64,000 bases of DNA from Artemia franciscana (taxonomy: Eukaryota; Arthropoda; Branchiopoda; Anostraca; Artemiidae): positions 49,464,971 to 49,528,970 of the forward strand of contig NC_088875.1 of NCBI RefSeq assembly GCF_032884065.1, in the 5' to 3' direction. The notes under the pieces are model-generated. The model was given only the letters and a program-made list of their open reading frames with translations. It ran no database searches and had not been told where the DNA came from. Position numbers and translations under genes: made by a program. This document shows, piece by piece, positions 10,968-20,036 of the stretch (positions within the stretch are counted from its first letter, which is position 1; the number at the start of each line of letters is the position of its first letter).

Positions 10968-13900
10968 ATGATACCAATATTTGAAAATTTTAATGCAGGA
11001 AATATTTATTTCTCAGCCCTTATAGATTCAGGAGCAACCGTAAATGTGATAAATACATCCGTATTTAATAAATTACCAAATTATATTAAACGACGAATGA
11101 GCAATATCTGTCCCAATTTATCAAGCGTAACCGGGCACGACCTGGATGTAAAAGGCACCGTGTACCTAGCCTTGCGCAAGGATAACAAAAATTTCTATAC
11201 TCGATTTATAGTTTGTAAGAATTTTCCATACGAGGCAATAATAGGCGCAAATTTTTTAAAATCAATTGAAATATTATTAGATGTAGCAAATTCAAAGTTT
11301 ATCTACCCGACGGACACCATATCAATAATAAATAACATACAAGCAAACAAAGTAAGGGAGAATATAGGCAACATGAAAGAGTATAGAAACAAACAAATTC
11401 AAGAAATTTCTTATTTATGGAAAAAACTTGAAAAAATAGAAACTCCAGGAAAAAAACCAGCGGAGAATCTTCTAAATTCAATAAAAGAAGAAAATAACGA
11501 AAAATATTATGGATTTGTAGTGCGAAAAATTAAAATTCCCCCTAAATCAATGCAGAGGGTCCAAATATCACAAATGTTAGAACCAGTTAATGATAAAAAT
11601 GAAATTTGGGTAGCATCGCCGTCGGAAGATCTCCCGAAATATGTAGTTTGTGAAGAACAAATTATAAATTACGAAAAGGGAGAAGGTTACATTTGGGTAA
11701 CGAACACCCACGAAAATGACCTAATTACCCTAAGCAAAGGGACATGCTTAGTAGAGATACAAGTAGTATCGGAAACCGATATTAATAATTGGAAAAGTTC
11801 GGAAAAAAACTTAGTGAATAATATCAATGTTCACGTTGACAAGGAATATCCACTGACAAGATCTCAATTTCTTGAGAAGTTCGAACTAAGTCATATAACC
11901 GATGTGTCATTAAAACAAAAATTATGCGACTTATTATGGGAGTATAAAGATGTCTTTTCGACATCTGAAGATGACATAGGACTTATCCCATTTTATGAAC
12001 ATGCAATACAAACTATAGGGCCGCCAGTTGCGAAACAACCGTACCGAATTCCTTATAAACATAAGAAATGGCTAATAAACAAAATACATGAACTCGAAAA
12101 AAATCGAATCATAAAACCAAGCATAAGCCCATACTCTGCCCCCGTCATTCTAGTCCCGAAAAAGAATAACGACCTTAGATTAGTGGTAGATTATAGAGCT
12201 TTAAATAAACAGGTAGTGAGTGACAAATTTTCCCTACCTAGAATAGACGAAATTCTAGATTCAATATCAAGAAAAAATAAAATATTTACTTCCCTAGATT
12301 TGACACAAGGTTATCATCAAGTAAAAATAAAAGGGGCCGATATTTTTAAAACAGCTTTTTCAACTTCAGAATGTGGTTCTTAAGAGTACCGTTTGGACTA
12401 AAAACCAGTTCAAGTGCATTGTGTAGACCCCTCCTTCATTTACTAAGAAGCCTAAATAACATAATTCATTTTGTTGATGACGTCATAGCTATGGACAAAG
12501 ACGCGGAGGACCACTTAGTGACCCTAGCGAAAGTATTTGAGAAATTCAGAGAAGGCAATTTAAAATGTAGACCAGAAAAAGTAAATCTTTTTCAAACAAA
12601 ACTAAAATTTTTAGGAGTAGTTGTAACGCAAGGACAAATTTCCCCAGACCCTGAAAAAATTAAATCCGTTAAAAATATAAAGCCCCCCCAAACAATTAAA
12701 CAATTACGAGGAATCTTAGGATTAATGAGCTATTTCCGAAAATTTATAAGAAATTACGCACAAGTTGCAAAACCTTTAACGGACCTCACGAGAGGCAACC
12801 CACAAAAAATTGTGTGGTCTAAAACAGCTCAGAATGCATTAGATCATTTAAAAAAGGCTCTAACTTCAGAACCTATTTTATCATTACCCGACTTCCAAAC
12901 AGGACAATTCGTTGTTACAACGGATGCCTCAAACAAGGGAATTGGGGCGATCCTCTCCCAAATAATAAATGGGGAAGAAAGAGTAATAGCGTACGCTTCT
13001 CGCACCCTGACTTCAGGAGAAATTAATTATTCTGCTACACAGCTTGAATTATTATCGATCATCCACCATTTGGACAAGTTCAGACATTATTTGGTAGGCA
13101 GAAAATTTAAACTGCGTTCGGACCACAAAAGCCTGCAATATTTGCAAACTTTCAAAAAGCCAACGGGAATACTCGCGAGATGGATTTTGAAAATACAAGA
13201 CTTAGATTATGAATTTGAACATCTTAAGGGAAAACAAAATGCCCCATGTGACTATCTAAGTAGGTTTCCAGATAATACCCCAGTAGAAAATGAAAACGAA
13301 GAAGTCAACACAATAAAAGCAAAGTATGTTCCAAGAAAGAAGGGTTTAAAAATGAAGTCGGTTGAGAATAATTCGGTTGAAAAGCAACAGAAAAACAGCC
13401 CACTTTCCTTAAATTCTATAAAAATATATCAAAAGAAAGATAATACTTGTGCCGCTCTAATAGAATATTTCTTATATGATAAAGAGTTACCTGATGAAAT
13501 GAAATCTTTTAAAAAAGAAATTGATAACTATTATTATGATTTCGACGAAAAAATACTATGTAGGATAATGACAGATAGCGATAAAAGAAATCAAACTTCC
13601 ATTATACCAGTTTTACCCCAAATTTTGGAAAAACCCGCTTTTGAATTTTTTCATTCTGAAGTAGGAGGTCATTTGGGAATAGATAAGACATTCCATAGAT
13701 TAAAACAATACTTTTTCGTTACTTCAGCCTTAACAAAGTTAAAGAATTATGTTAATAATTGTGAAACCTGTAATTTAAGAAAAAATCCTCAAGTCTACCC
13801 GAATCCAACGATAGGAAGAACGCCAACGGCCCGGTTTCCATTTGACATAGTTTCTTTTGATTTATATGGTACAAGTGGAGGACTACCCACGTCTAATGAA

Positions 13901-14700
13901 GGACACACCTGTGTACTGTCAGTGATTGATCATTTTTCCGGTTTCACATTTGCTAAACCATTAAAAAATCAAAGCGCTTATGCGACTTCGAAAGCTCTTG
14001 CCAAAATATTTTTTAATTTCGGTATTCCTAATACAGTATTGAGCGACAATGGCCCTAATTTCGTATCGAAAGTAACTAAGGATTTAATGTCTCTCCTTCA
14101 AATAAATAAATTGGTATCGACCCCCTATCATCAACAGGCCAATGGGAAAATCGAGAACAGACACAAACTATTCTCTAATATTTTAGGTATTTATACGAAA
14201 GAAAATCGCAGGGATTGGCACGAAACCTTAACTTATTTAACAAATGTAATTAATACAGCTTATTCCCATGTCATTCGTGATAACCCATTCTACATTTTAT
14301 TCGGACGAGACTTCAGAATCCCTTATAATGAAATTACAGAGTCACGACAATATTATAATGATTCTCAAGATTATAAACAGGAATTTATCAATAGAATGAG
14401 GAAAACTTATAAACTTGTAAAACAAGAAATAGAAACATCAAAAAGAAAGCAAGAAGCAAAAAATATTCCTAACGTCAAGGGTAAACTCGATTTCTAAGTA
14501 GGAGATTGCGTTTACTTAAAAAACAAATCGGACGGCAAGAAACTTTCGGATTTATACCTAGGACCGTTAAGAATAATTAAGAGGTATGATAATAATGTTA
14601 CATTTAAACTATTAAAACCAAAACAGGAAAAACCTATAAAAACCCATGTTAGTCGTATAAAAAGGGCAAAATTCACAGAAACATGGACCCCTCAACCTTC
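10968..14700 (+). pseudogene. pol: pol of the Ty3/gypsy-type LTR element (fossil)
   Basis: Domains appear in Ty3/gypsy order. They are an aspartic protease (DSGATVNVI, about 11020-11050), then reverse transcriptase with LDLTQGYHQV at about 12295 and the FVDDVIAM catalytic motif at about 12468. RNase H follows (TTDASNKGIGAILSQ at about 12920). Integrase comes last, with a His/Cys zinc region (HLGIDKTFHRLK and CETC, about 13650-13785) and a D,D-35-E core (D in FDLYG, SDNGPNF at about 14045, E in NGKIENRHK at about 14150). An SH3-like tail (LGPLRIIKRYDNN, about 14550) ends near 14700. RT before integrase places it in Metaviridae. It carries about two breaks and is otherwise well preserved, so insertion is relatively recent. 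It makes element cDNA and integrates it. Confidence 0.92.
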
Positions 14701-15140
14701 AACATCACATACCTCGGAGGACAAAAATGAACCACCTCGCTCTAGACTAAGAGAGCTTAAACCTTTTAATTTTAAACGAGGGTATTTTGAAAACAGTAGT
14801 GATGAAGAAAAATTTAATGAATTTCTAACCATGACAAATATGGTTACCCCCCCCCCAAAAAAAAAAGTACCCCCGTCGCGCGGAGACGGAAAAAAAGCGA
14901 CTCATCTTCCAGTGAGGAGTCAGAAGAATTGGACTATACAATTTCTCCAAAGTCACAATTTTTTCCAGATAAAATGTCAACCCCTTACCCCCCAAAACGT
15001 TTCCCCGACAATTTGGTGAAACCTATTTCACCAATAGACAGACCTTTATCGTTACACGATGAATCAAATAAGGCTATACAGACTCCTGGGGACATTCACA
15101 AAGGGACAAAGAACCCCAAAAACAAACATTAAGAGAAGCA

Positions 15141-15761
15141 ATGGATATCATTAACTACCCAATTAAGACTAGACAGAGTACATTTTATACTAATCCATCT
15201 ACTGATGAGCAACAGTATCACGATATAACCGTCTCAAAGGCAAAAACAAAGGACTGGGTATCTTGGAAGGAAACCTTAATGCAAACAATTCCTCACCCCC
15301 CGGAAGACATGGCTTTCAAGCAGTGGAGGCACCCCAAGAAGACATTTGAATCCTCCCAAAGCTCCCAAGAATCGTTCAATTCTCCCGAGCCCAGAGATCA
15401 ACAGGACGAGTCAATCAATAAACCCTCCACTTCACGAGGAGAAGAAATTTACGAAGGTCAGGCTGGATCTACACCTAGATCTCAAACTTCTACTCCAAGA
15501 GAACCAGATACTAAATCTACAACTAGTTCCTCAGATACTGAGAGTGAATCAGGCACAAATGAGCCCAAAGATGTGGAAGGAACAAGACCACAGAGTGCAA
15601 CTGCCCAGGCTAAAAAGGCACAAATTAAAGGTCAAAAATTTCTTAAAAAACAATATAAAAAGTTTGACTTGATATCGCTAGCGAAGCCAAAGAAAAAAAA
15701 CCGAGTCTACCGAAGAGAAGGTAACAACAAGGTCAGGCCGAGTTGTCAAAAAACCAGATAA
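15141..15761 (+). CDS. Ser-rich, Lys-tailed ORF after pol (LTR-element ORF3)
   Basis: The ORF is 206 codons on the pol strand. The first ~65 residues are mixed and include WVSWKETLMQTIPHPPEDM. Residues about 68-150 are low-complexity, rich in Ser, Thr, Pro, Glu and Gln (TSSSDTESESGTNEP). The last ~50 residues are strongly basic (KKAQIKGQKFLKKQYKK, then KPKKKNRVYRR). An acidic/phosphorylatable middle with a basic end resembles viral phosphoprotein-like or nucleic-acid-binding accessory proteins in composition only. No family is recognised. It may be a separate gene or the end of a longer pol polyprotein, because 14700-15140 also has Pro/Ser-rich coding character. Confidence 0.45.
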   Translation: MDIINYPIKTRQSTFYTNPSTDEQQYHDITVSKAKTKDWVSWKETLMQTIPHPPEDMAFKQWRHPKKTFESSQSSQESFNSPEPRDQQDESINKPSTSRGEEIYEGQAGSTPRSQTSTPREPDTKSTTSSSDTESESGTNEPKDVEGTRPQSATAQAKKAQIKGQKFLKKQYKKFDLISLAKPKKKNRVYRREGNNKVRPSCQKTR

Positions 15762-16855
15762 ATTAGATTATTAATAAAAGAAAAATAAAAATCTATCAGT
15801 CCTGGATAAAATAAAGGAAAAAAAATAAAATAATCATTTTTTTGCTAATTGTCAATTAATTACGCTAAGAAACCATCCCGTAGTAAAAGTCATTAAAAGA
15901 AAGTACTTTTCAGGAAGTCTGAAAGACTCCAAGTGAAAAATTGGCCTATCTTATCAAAAAGTACTCATTATTCTAAGTAAGTTCCAAATCACATTTTTTT
16001 GCTAAGAGTAATCATAAGAGTGTAACTGCTTCATTAACATTTTTCTTAAAATAATTCCTTAAAGTTAAGGATTATCTTAAAGGTTAAAATTAGAACTGCC
16101 CCGTCGACTAAACGTTTCGCCAGATAAGTAGGCGAGACACTTCCTGATTCTTGAACTTTAATTTCTCTAATAATATAACCCGTAGCTTGGTTAACATATC
16201 TTACCACAAGTATAACTCAACTGTAACAAAACGTTAATTAGAAAGCTTATTAATATTCCTAAAGCTTACGCATAGACAGAAGATTTAGGTTTGGAAACAA
16301 AAATTACAATCGAAATTACAAGAAGACTACTATACACGAAACCGGAATAGAGAAAACAAGGCGCCCTTGCGGGTTGTAGTGACAAGGCTTGGCTTGTTTC
16401 AACTTGCTTGGCCACAAACAGCCTTAAAGGACTCCTTAAAAGCCACCTCTTCATTGTTACAGCCAGCGATAAAGTGAACAAATTAAAGTACATTGCAACA
16501 AACTGTAAATTGAATTTTACCAAACCCAAATTCCCCGTAAGCCAATAATCGGTAGTTGGAGCTGGTGCTGCTTACGAACTTCGTCTGAGTTCGTTGACTG
16601 CACTAATTCGATTTCCCAATTACTATTTATTCATTGCTTCAACTCATGTTAGACCAATCAATTCAACCCGTAATATATAATACTCGCACATTCTTTGAAT
16701 GAATTAGAATAAAAATCCATATACGTTGTGTTTCTCTGCTTATTACTTTAAGCATAATTCATAATTTAAGAAATATTCATTTTTTCTTGTTTCCAATATC
16801 TCCAAGTTATTAAGTCCCTTTTAACTTAATTTACTACCCCACTTACCACCAAAAT
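15762..16855 (+). other. 1.1-kb non-coding spacer between gag-pol and the accessory ORFs
   Basis: No ORF of note lies on the plus strand. The last ~250 bases look promoter- or LTR-like: an AT-rich TATA-like tract at about 16671-16682 and AATAAA at 16708-16713. The spacer is either an untranslated region inside one long element or contains a terminal repeat separating two elements. No second copy of it was found in the window. Confidence 0.4.
16671..16682 (+). promoter_or_regulatory. Possible TATA box upstream of the accessory cassette
   Basis: An AATATATAATAC-like tract lies about 180 bases upstream of the first accessory ORF at 16856. It is the only TATA-like element near that ORF, but in DNA this AT-rich such matches arise easily. 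Confidence 0.25.
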
Positions 16856-17443
16856 ATGTCCAAAGCTATTATAGATACAGAATTTATTTCAATTATCCAT
16901 GCTAAGGAAAACATTATATACGCGGCCGCGATCTTAGTTCAGGATGAGAATGGTAAAGAGGTGTATTCTGAAACATGGTACCTCAATTACGATTTAACAA
17001 AATTTGAACCTCATACATATAGATTTGGCTTAAAATTAGCGAATACTCCTAGATATCAACCCGCGAGAAGAGAAGTAAAAATAAAATATTCAAATAAAAA
17101 TAAGAAAGGAAAAAACTTGACAAGCCTTCAACTATTAATAATAAAACTACAACAAAAATTTAATATAAGCTATTGGTTTTGCAAGGGCCCAAATCAAACT
17201 GATCTACTTTTAATTGATAAATGTAGACCACCGAAAATTTGTTATAAGATCGAAGAAAATGAAAATTGTATTAAGTACGAAGGAATTCACCACCCCTTAG
17301 ATGAAATCCGACATTACGCCAAATTTATGTATGATCCAACGTCCCAAGATTACGCAGTAAGGGGAAATAACATTTTCTTAAAGAGAAAAAAATCGGTAGA
17401 AGCAAAAAAAGACGCATATAAAGGTAAATTAAAATCAAATTGA
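16856..17443 (+). CDS. Possible DEDDh-like exonuclease ORF (accessory ORF A)
   Basis: 195 codons, one uninterrupted frame, Lys-rich. Residues 4-11 read AIIDTEFI, the DxE motif I (D7, E9) typical of RNase-H-fold 3'-5' exonucleases, especially the Rv2179c-like/RNase T type, where IDTEF opens the protein. A second segment, CKGPNQTDLLLID (residues 109-121), could supply the middle Asp (D116). HHPLDEIRHYA (145-155) resembles motif III, with His followed by an acid. Spacing of H145 to the acid (D149 or E150) is close to, but not exactly, the usual H-x4-D, so activity is uncertain. The predicted role is RNA or DNA 3'-end trimming. DEDDy-type exonuclease ORFs are reported in some rotifer LTR elements, a precedent for capture. 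It is followed after 88 bases by ORF B. Confidence 0.5.
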   Translation: MSKAIIDTEFISIIHAKENIIYAAAILVQDENGKEVYSETWYLNYDLTKFEPHTYRFGLKLANTPRYQPARREVKIKYSNKNKKGKNLTSLQLLIIKLQQKFNISYWFCKGPNQTDLLLIDKCRPPKICYKIEENENCIKYEGIHHPLDEIRHYAKFMYDPTSQDYAVRGNNIFLKRKKSVEAKKDAYKGKLKSN

Positions 17444-17531
17444 AACACCAGAAGGACTCAAGCCGGAAAAAGGTAATTACTCATTAGATAATTAGCCTGC
17501 TTATACGTGTGACTAGTACTAACCGGGAAAA

Positions 17532-18092
17532 ATGCCGCGACGAAGAACCTTAAGTAATACCGATACCCTAGAACCCGACCAAGACCTGATGTTTGCGAGA
17601 CCAGAATTTTGGATTTCAAATAAAACCCAGAGTTTACCAAACCTCTCGGTAATAGACTATGAATTACGTGAAATAATCTTCGAATCCGCAACAACTAATG
17701 CAATAAGGAACTTGGAATATAATACCTTAAGTTCTTTATTGCAAGTTCCCATTATTTTTAAAGAGGATCTCATCATACACGGAATGATCATCCTATTATA
17801 CGGCTCATTTTCACTAGATATATTGAGCAAAGATTACGATTATAGGCACAAAAATGCTTCATACACCTTCGCAGCCCTACTCCAAGCAATGCCCCCCGCT
17901 GCGTATCCTTTAATAGCATCTTTAATACGCGAAAATTTTTGGCACATAGAACAAGAATCAGGTTTCAAAATACTATGGCCCTTAAAGTTTCTGGAATTAC
18001 TACTAGATGTGAATTACAAAATAGTGGAAAATGAAAATATATTGTTGGGAATATATGAACACTATTTAAGATACAGTGCCAATTTTGACTAA
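17532..18092 (+). CDS. Helical accessory protein, short paralogue (ORF B)
   Basis: 186 codons, intact, family not recognised. It is a clear paralogue of the amino-terminal half of ORF C (18134-19240): both begin with a basic RTLS motif and share KTQSLPNLS (residues 31-39 here). Both then have a helical domain with matching landmarks: ATxxAxRxLxYxTL, LLxVP/LLxIP, SF, YPLxAxLIxENFW, then a WxLxFL motif. It lacks the SOCS-box-like carboxyl region of ORF C. RTLS and KTQSLP resemble basophilic-kinase or 14-3-3 type sites, but this is only motif similarity. The likely role is the substrate-binding half of an adaptor or a decoy. It starts 88 bases after ORF A and ends 41 bases before ORF C. Confidence 0.65.
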   Translation: MPRRRTLSNTDTLEPDQDLMFARPEFWISNKTQSLPNLSVIDYELREIIFESATTNAIRNLEYNTLSSLLQVPIIFKEDLIIHGMIILLYGSFSLDILSKDYDYRHKNASYTFAALLQAMPPAAYPLIASLIRENFWHIEQESGFKILWPLKFLELLLDVNYKIVENENILLGIYEHYLRYSANFD

Positions 18093-18133
18093 CTAACCTG
18101 CTTATAACTAACAAAAATTGAAAAAGAAATATC

Positions 18134-19240
18134 ATGCCATTAAAAAGAACCTTAAGTTATCCCAACCTTACCAGATTGAGGAATGGGGAAAGTTTTGATA
18201 TAAAAACTAGAACCATAATAACTCCCCCTAGATACCTGAAAAACCGAACAGCTTGGTTTCCATGTAAAACCCAAAGTTTGCCAAATTTGTCCAAAATTGA
18301 ACACACATTATTAGACCAAGATTTAGAAAATGCTGTTAAGAAAGCAACAAGAGAATTACAATACCAAACTCTCTACCTCCTTCTCGAAATTCCTGTAAGC
18401 ATCACTAATAAGTTAATAACAAGAATTTTGTTCATCTTGTTATTTTGTTCATTTACACGCAAGATAAGAAAAGAAAACTTCAAATATAAACAGGAACTTG
18501 CGTCTCGGACTTTTACGATCTTACTTAACAAAATCCCCCTCAAAAAATACCCTCTAGTAGCAACATTGATCAGCGAAAATTTCTGGAGAGTCTATAATGA
18601 AAAAGGCTATACAATCATATGGGCTCTCAGATTTTTGTCAATATTGATAAAAAGAAATACAAATGTCTTGTTGGAAAAACCAAGCATACTAAACAAAATT
18701 TATAAAGACTACAAGAACCATTATTCAGCTAGTAATTTGATAGGAAACGGCCGAAAATTCCACATTTATGAACCAGACTACAATGAACTGAAACAAATAA
18801 TCTTTACCTGTAGCGAATGCGATGACAATTTTGCGTCAAAAATAGCGCCTCAAACAGATATAATCGTATTTGAAAAATTAATGAACTGTAGGGACCCCCT
18901 ATTTTTCCATAAAATATTAATTTTCAAAATAATCCATAACGTGTCAGGACCATTAACTTTAAAAGAACAGTGCAGAAAGCACGTCCGACTTCTTATGCGG
19001 AAAAGAAATATAAATTATACCCTGTGGAGCCTTCAAATACCTAAAAGTTTACAAAAATATCTAATGTTCGCGGAAGAAAATTCAGAAAATAAAGATCAAA
19101 TATCTGAATTAACCTTTTGGTCAGCTCATATTCCAAGATCAAAAGATTTTTTAACATATTTAGGTGGGCCAATTTTCAATGTGCAAAATAATTTCGACAT
19201 CAACTGTGGAACAAAACTGTCTACTTTACAAAAATTTTAA
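18134..19240 (+). CDS. SOCS-box-like adaptor protein, long paralogue (ORF C)
   Basis: 368 codons, intact. Residues 1-195 are paralogous to ORF B (RTLS, KTQSLPNLS at 45-53, the helical domain with YPLVATLISENFW at 139-151). Residues about 270-311 look like a SOCS box: PLTLKEQCRKHV (273-284) fits the BC-box pattern (S/T/P)LxxxCxxx(V/L/I), and LQIPKSLQKYL (300-310) fits the Cul5-box region (LPxP-like, with Gln for the first Pro). In known proteins this box recruits Elongin B/C and Cullin-5 to form a ubiquitin ligase, the strategy used by lentiviral Vif. By analogy the amino-terminal domain would choose the target. The middle (200-265) has CSECDD and no recognised fold. A cellular origin (an ASB-like or other SOCS-box host gene) is possible. 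Confidence 0.65.
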   Translation: MPLKRTLSYPNLTRLRNGESFDIKTRTIITPPRYLKNRTAWFPCKTQSLPNLSKIEHTLLDQDLENAVKKATRELQYQTLYLLLEIPVSITNKLITRILFILLFCSFTRKIRKENFKYKQELASRTFTILLNKIPLKKYPLVATLISENFWRVYNEKGYTIIWALRFLSILIKRNTNVLLEKPSILNKIYKDYKNHYSASNLIGNGRKFHIYEPDYNELKQIIFTCSECDDNFASKIAPQTDIIVFEKLMNCRDPLFFHKILIFKIIHNVSGPLTLKEQCRKHVRLLMRKRNINYTLWSLQIPKSLQKYLMFAEENSENKDQISELTFWSAHIPRSKDFLTYLGGPIFNVQNNFDINCGTKLSTLQKF

Positions 19241-19330
19241 ACCTCTGAGTAACCAAACAGCTAATCCCGCAAAATTATCTATGAAAACATGTCTAACTCC
19301 ACCCAATGATTATTAATATAACCCAATTTA

Positions 19331-19342
19331 ATTTTTTTTTAG
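19331..19342 (+). promoter_or_regulatory. Candidate splice acceptor before the 2H phosphoesterase ORF
   Basis: An uninterrupted run of nine T is followed by AG (attttttttt|ag at 19331-19342), with CTAAC at about 19294 as a possible branch site. It lies 30 bases before the ATG at 19372. Errantivirus and retrovirus downstream genes are known to be expressed from spliced RNAs, so a subgenomic message starting here is plausible. Confidence 0.4.
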
Positions 19343-19371
19343 AAATTGGACTTGTCTAAAGATTTGAAGTA

Positions 19372-20005
19372 ATGGAATCTCGACCGAATTACTTCCTCGC
19401 AATCCAAGTTAAAAACCCTCAGATAAGGATGAATGCTTCCTTAATGCAAAAACATGTAATTGAAACAAACCCTATGTTAACAAAAGCCTTAATCAAACAA
19501 AACTCTTTCCATCTAACGTTAAAAGTATTGCATCTGAAAAATAATACTGAAATTGAACATGTAAAAAGTGCTTTCGTCCAAACCATAGCAAAATATAGAC
19601 AAAATTTTACAAATGAAAAACTTTATCTCGATTTTCAAGGCATCGGGGATTTCTTTGAGCAAATTATATATGCAAAATTAAAGAACGAAGAGGTAGTTAA
19701 AACGCGCTTAAATCCAATTATAGAAGAAATCTCTAAAGAAATTACCAAAAGCGGAGTACAAATTGTAAATCAAGAAAACTGGAAGCCACATTTAACGTTA
19801 GTTGACCTAAGAAAAGTAAAAAAGCTAAGGAAAGAGGCACGAAAACTTCACCCCTCCTTATCTTCCAATTTTAAGAACATGAAATTTGGAAGAGAACTTG
19901 TAAACGGGTTACAATTACTATCAATTTTCGGACCTAAAAGCCAAGAAAACTATTACGAGATAATAGCAGAAGTAACATTTGAACAAAACACCCCTAAATG
20001 CAACT

Positions 20006-20007
<2 letters not shown>
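19372..20007 (+). CDS. 2H phosphoesterase, AKAP7-like (ORF D)
   Basis: 211 codons, intact, a normal length for a single 2H domain. The amino terminus NYFLAIQVKNPQI (residues 6-18) matches the opening strand of the AKAP7 NLS-type domain (YFxAIxxxNPxI). The two catalytic H-x-T-x motifs are both present: HLTL at 47-50 and, after W137-KP, HLTL at 140-143, at about the usual spacing. Family members cleave 2',5'- or cyclic phosphodiester bonds. Relatives in coronaviruses (ns2), toroviruses and rotaviruses (VP3 carboxyl domain) degrade 2-5A to block RNase L, and phage Acb1 enzymes cleave cyclic nucleotide signals. In an arthropod a cGAS-like second messenger or an RNA end would be a candidate substrate. 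It is the last ORF before the A-run at 20012. Confidence 0.8.

Positions 20008-20011
<4 letters not shown>

Positions 20012-20036
<25 letters not shown>
20012..20036 (+). other. Run of 25 A after the last accessory ORF
   Basis: The run begins 5 bases after the stop of ORF D and is followed by GTAAAAACG. As at 9024-9041, the A-run/AGT junction is where the polypurine tract meets the 3' LTR in errantiviruses. A retroposed poly(A) tail is less likely because no AATAAA precedes it within 30 bases. Confidence 0.5.
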
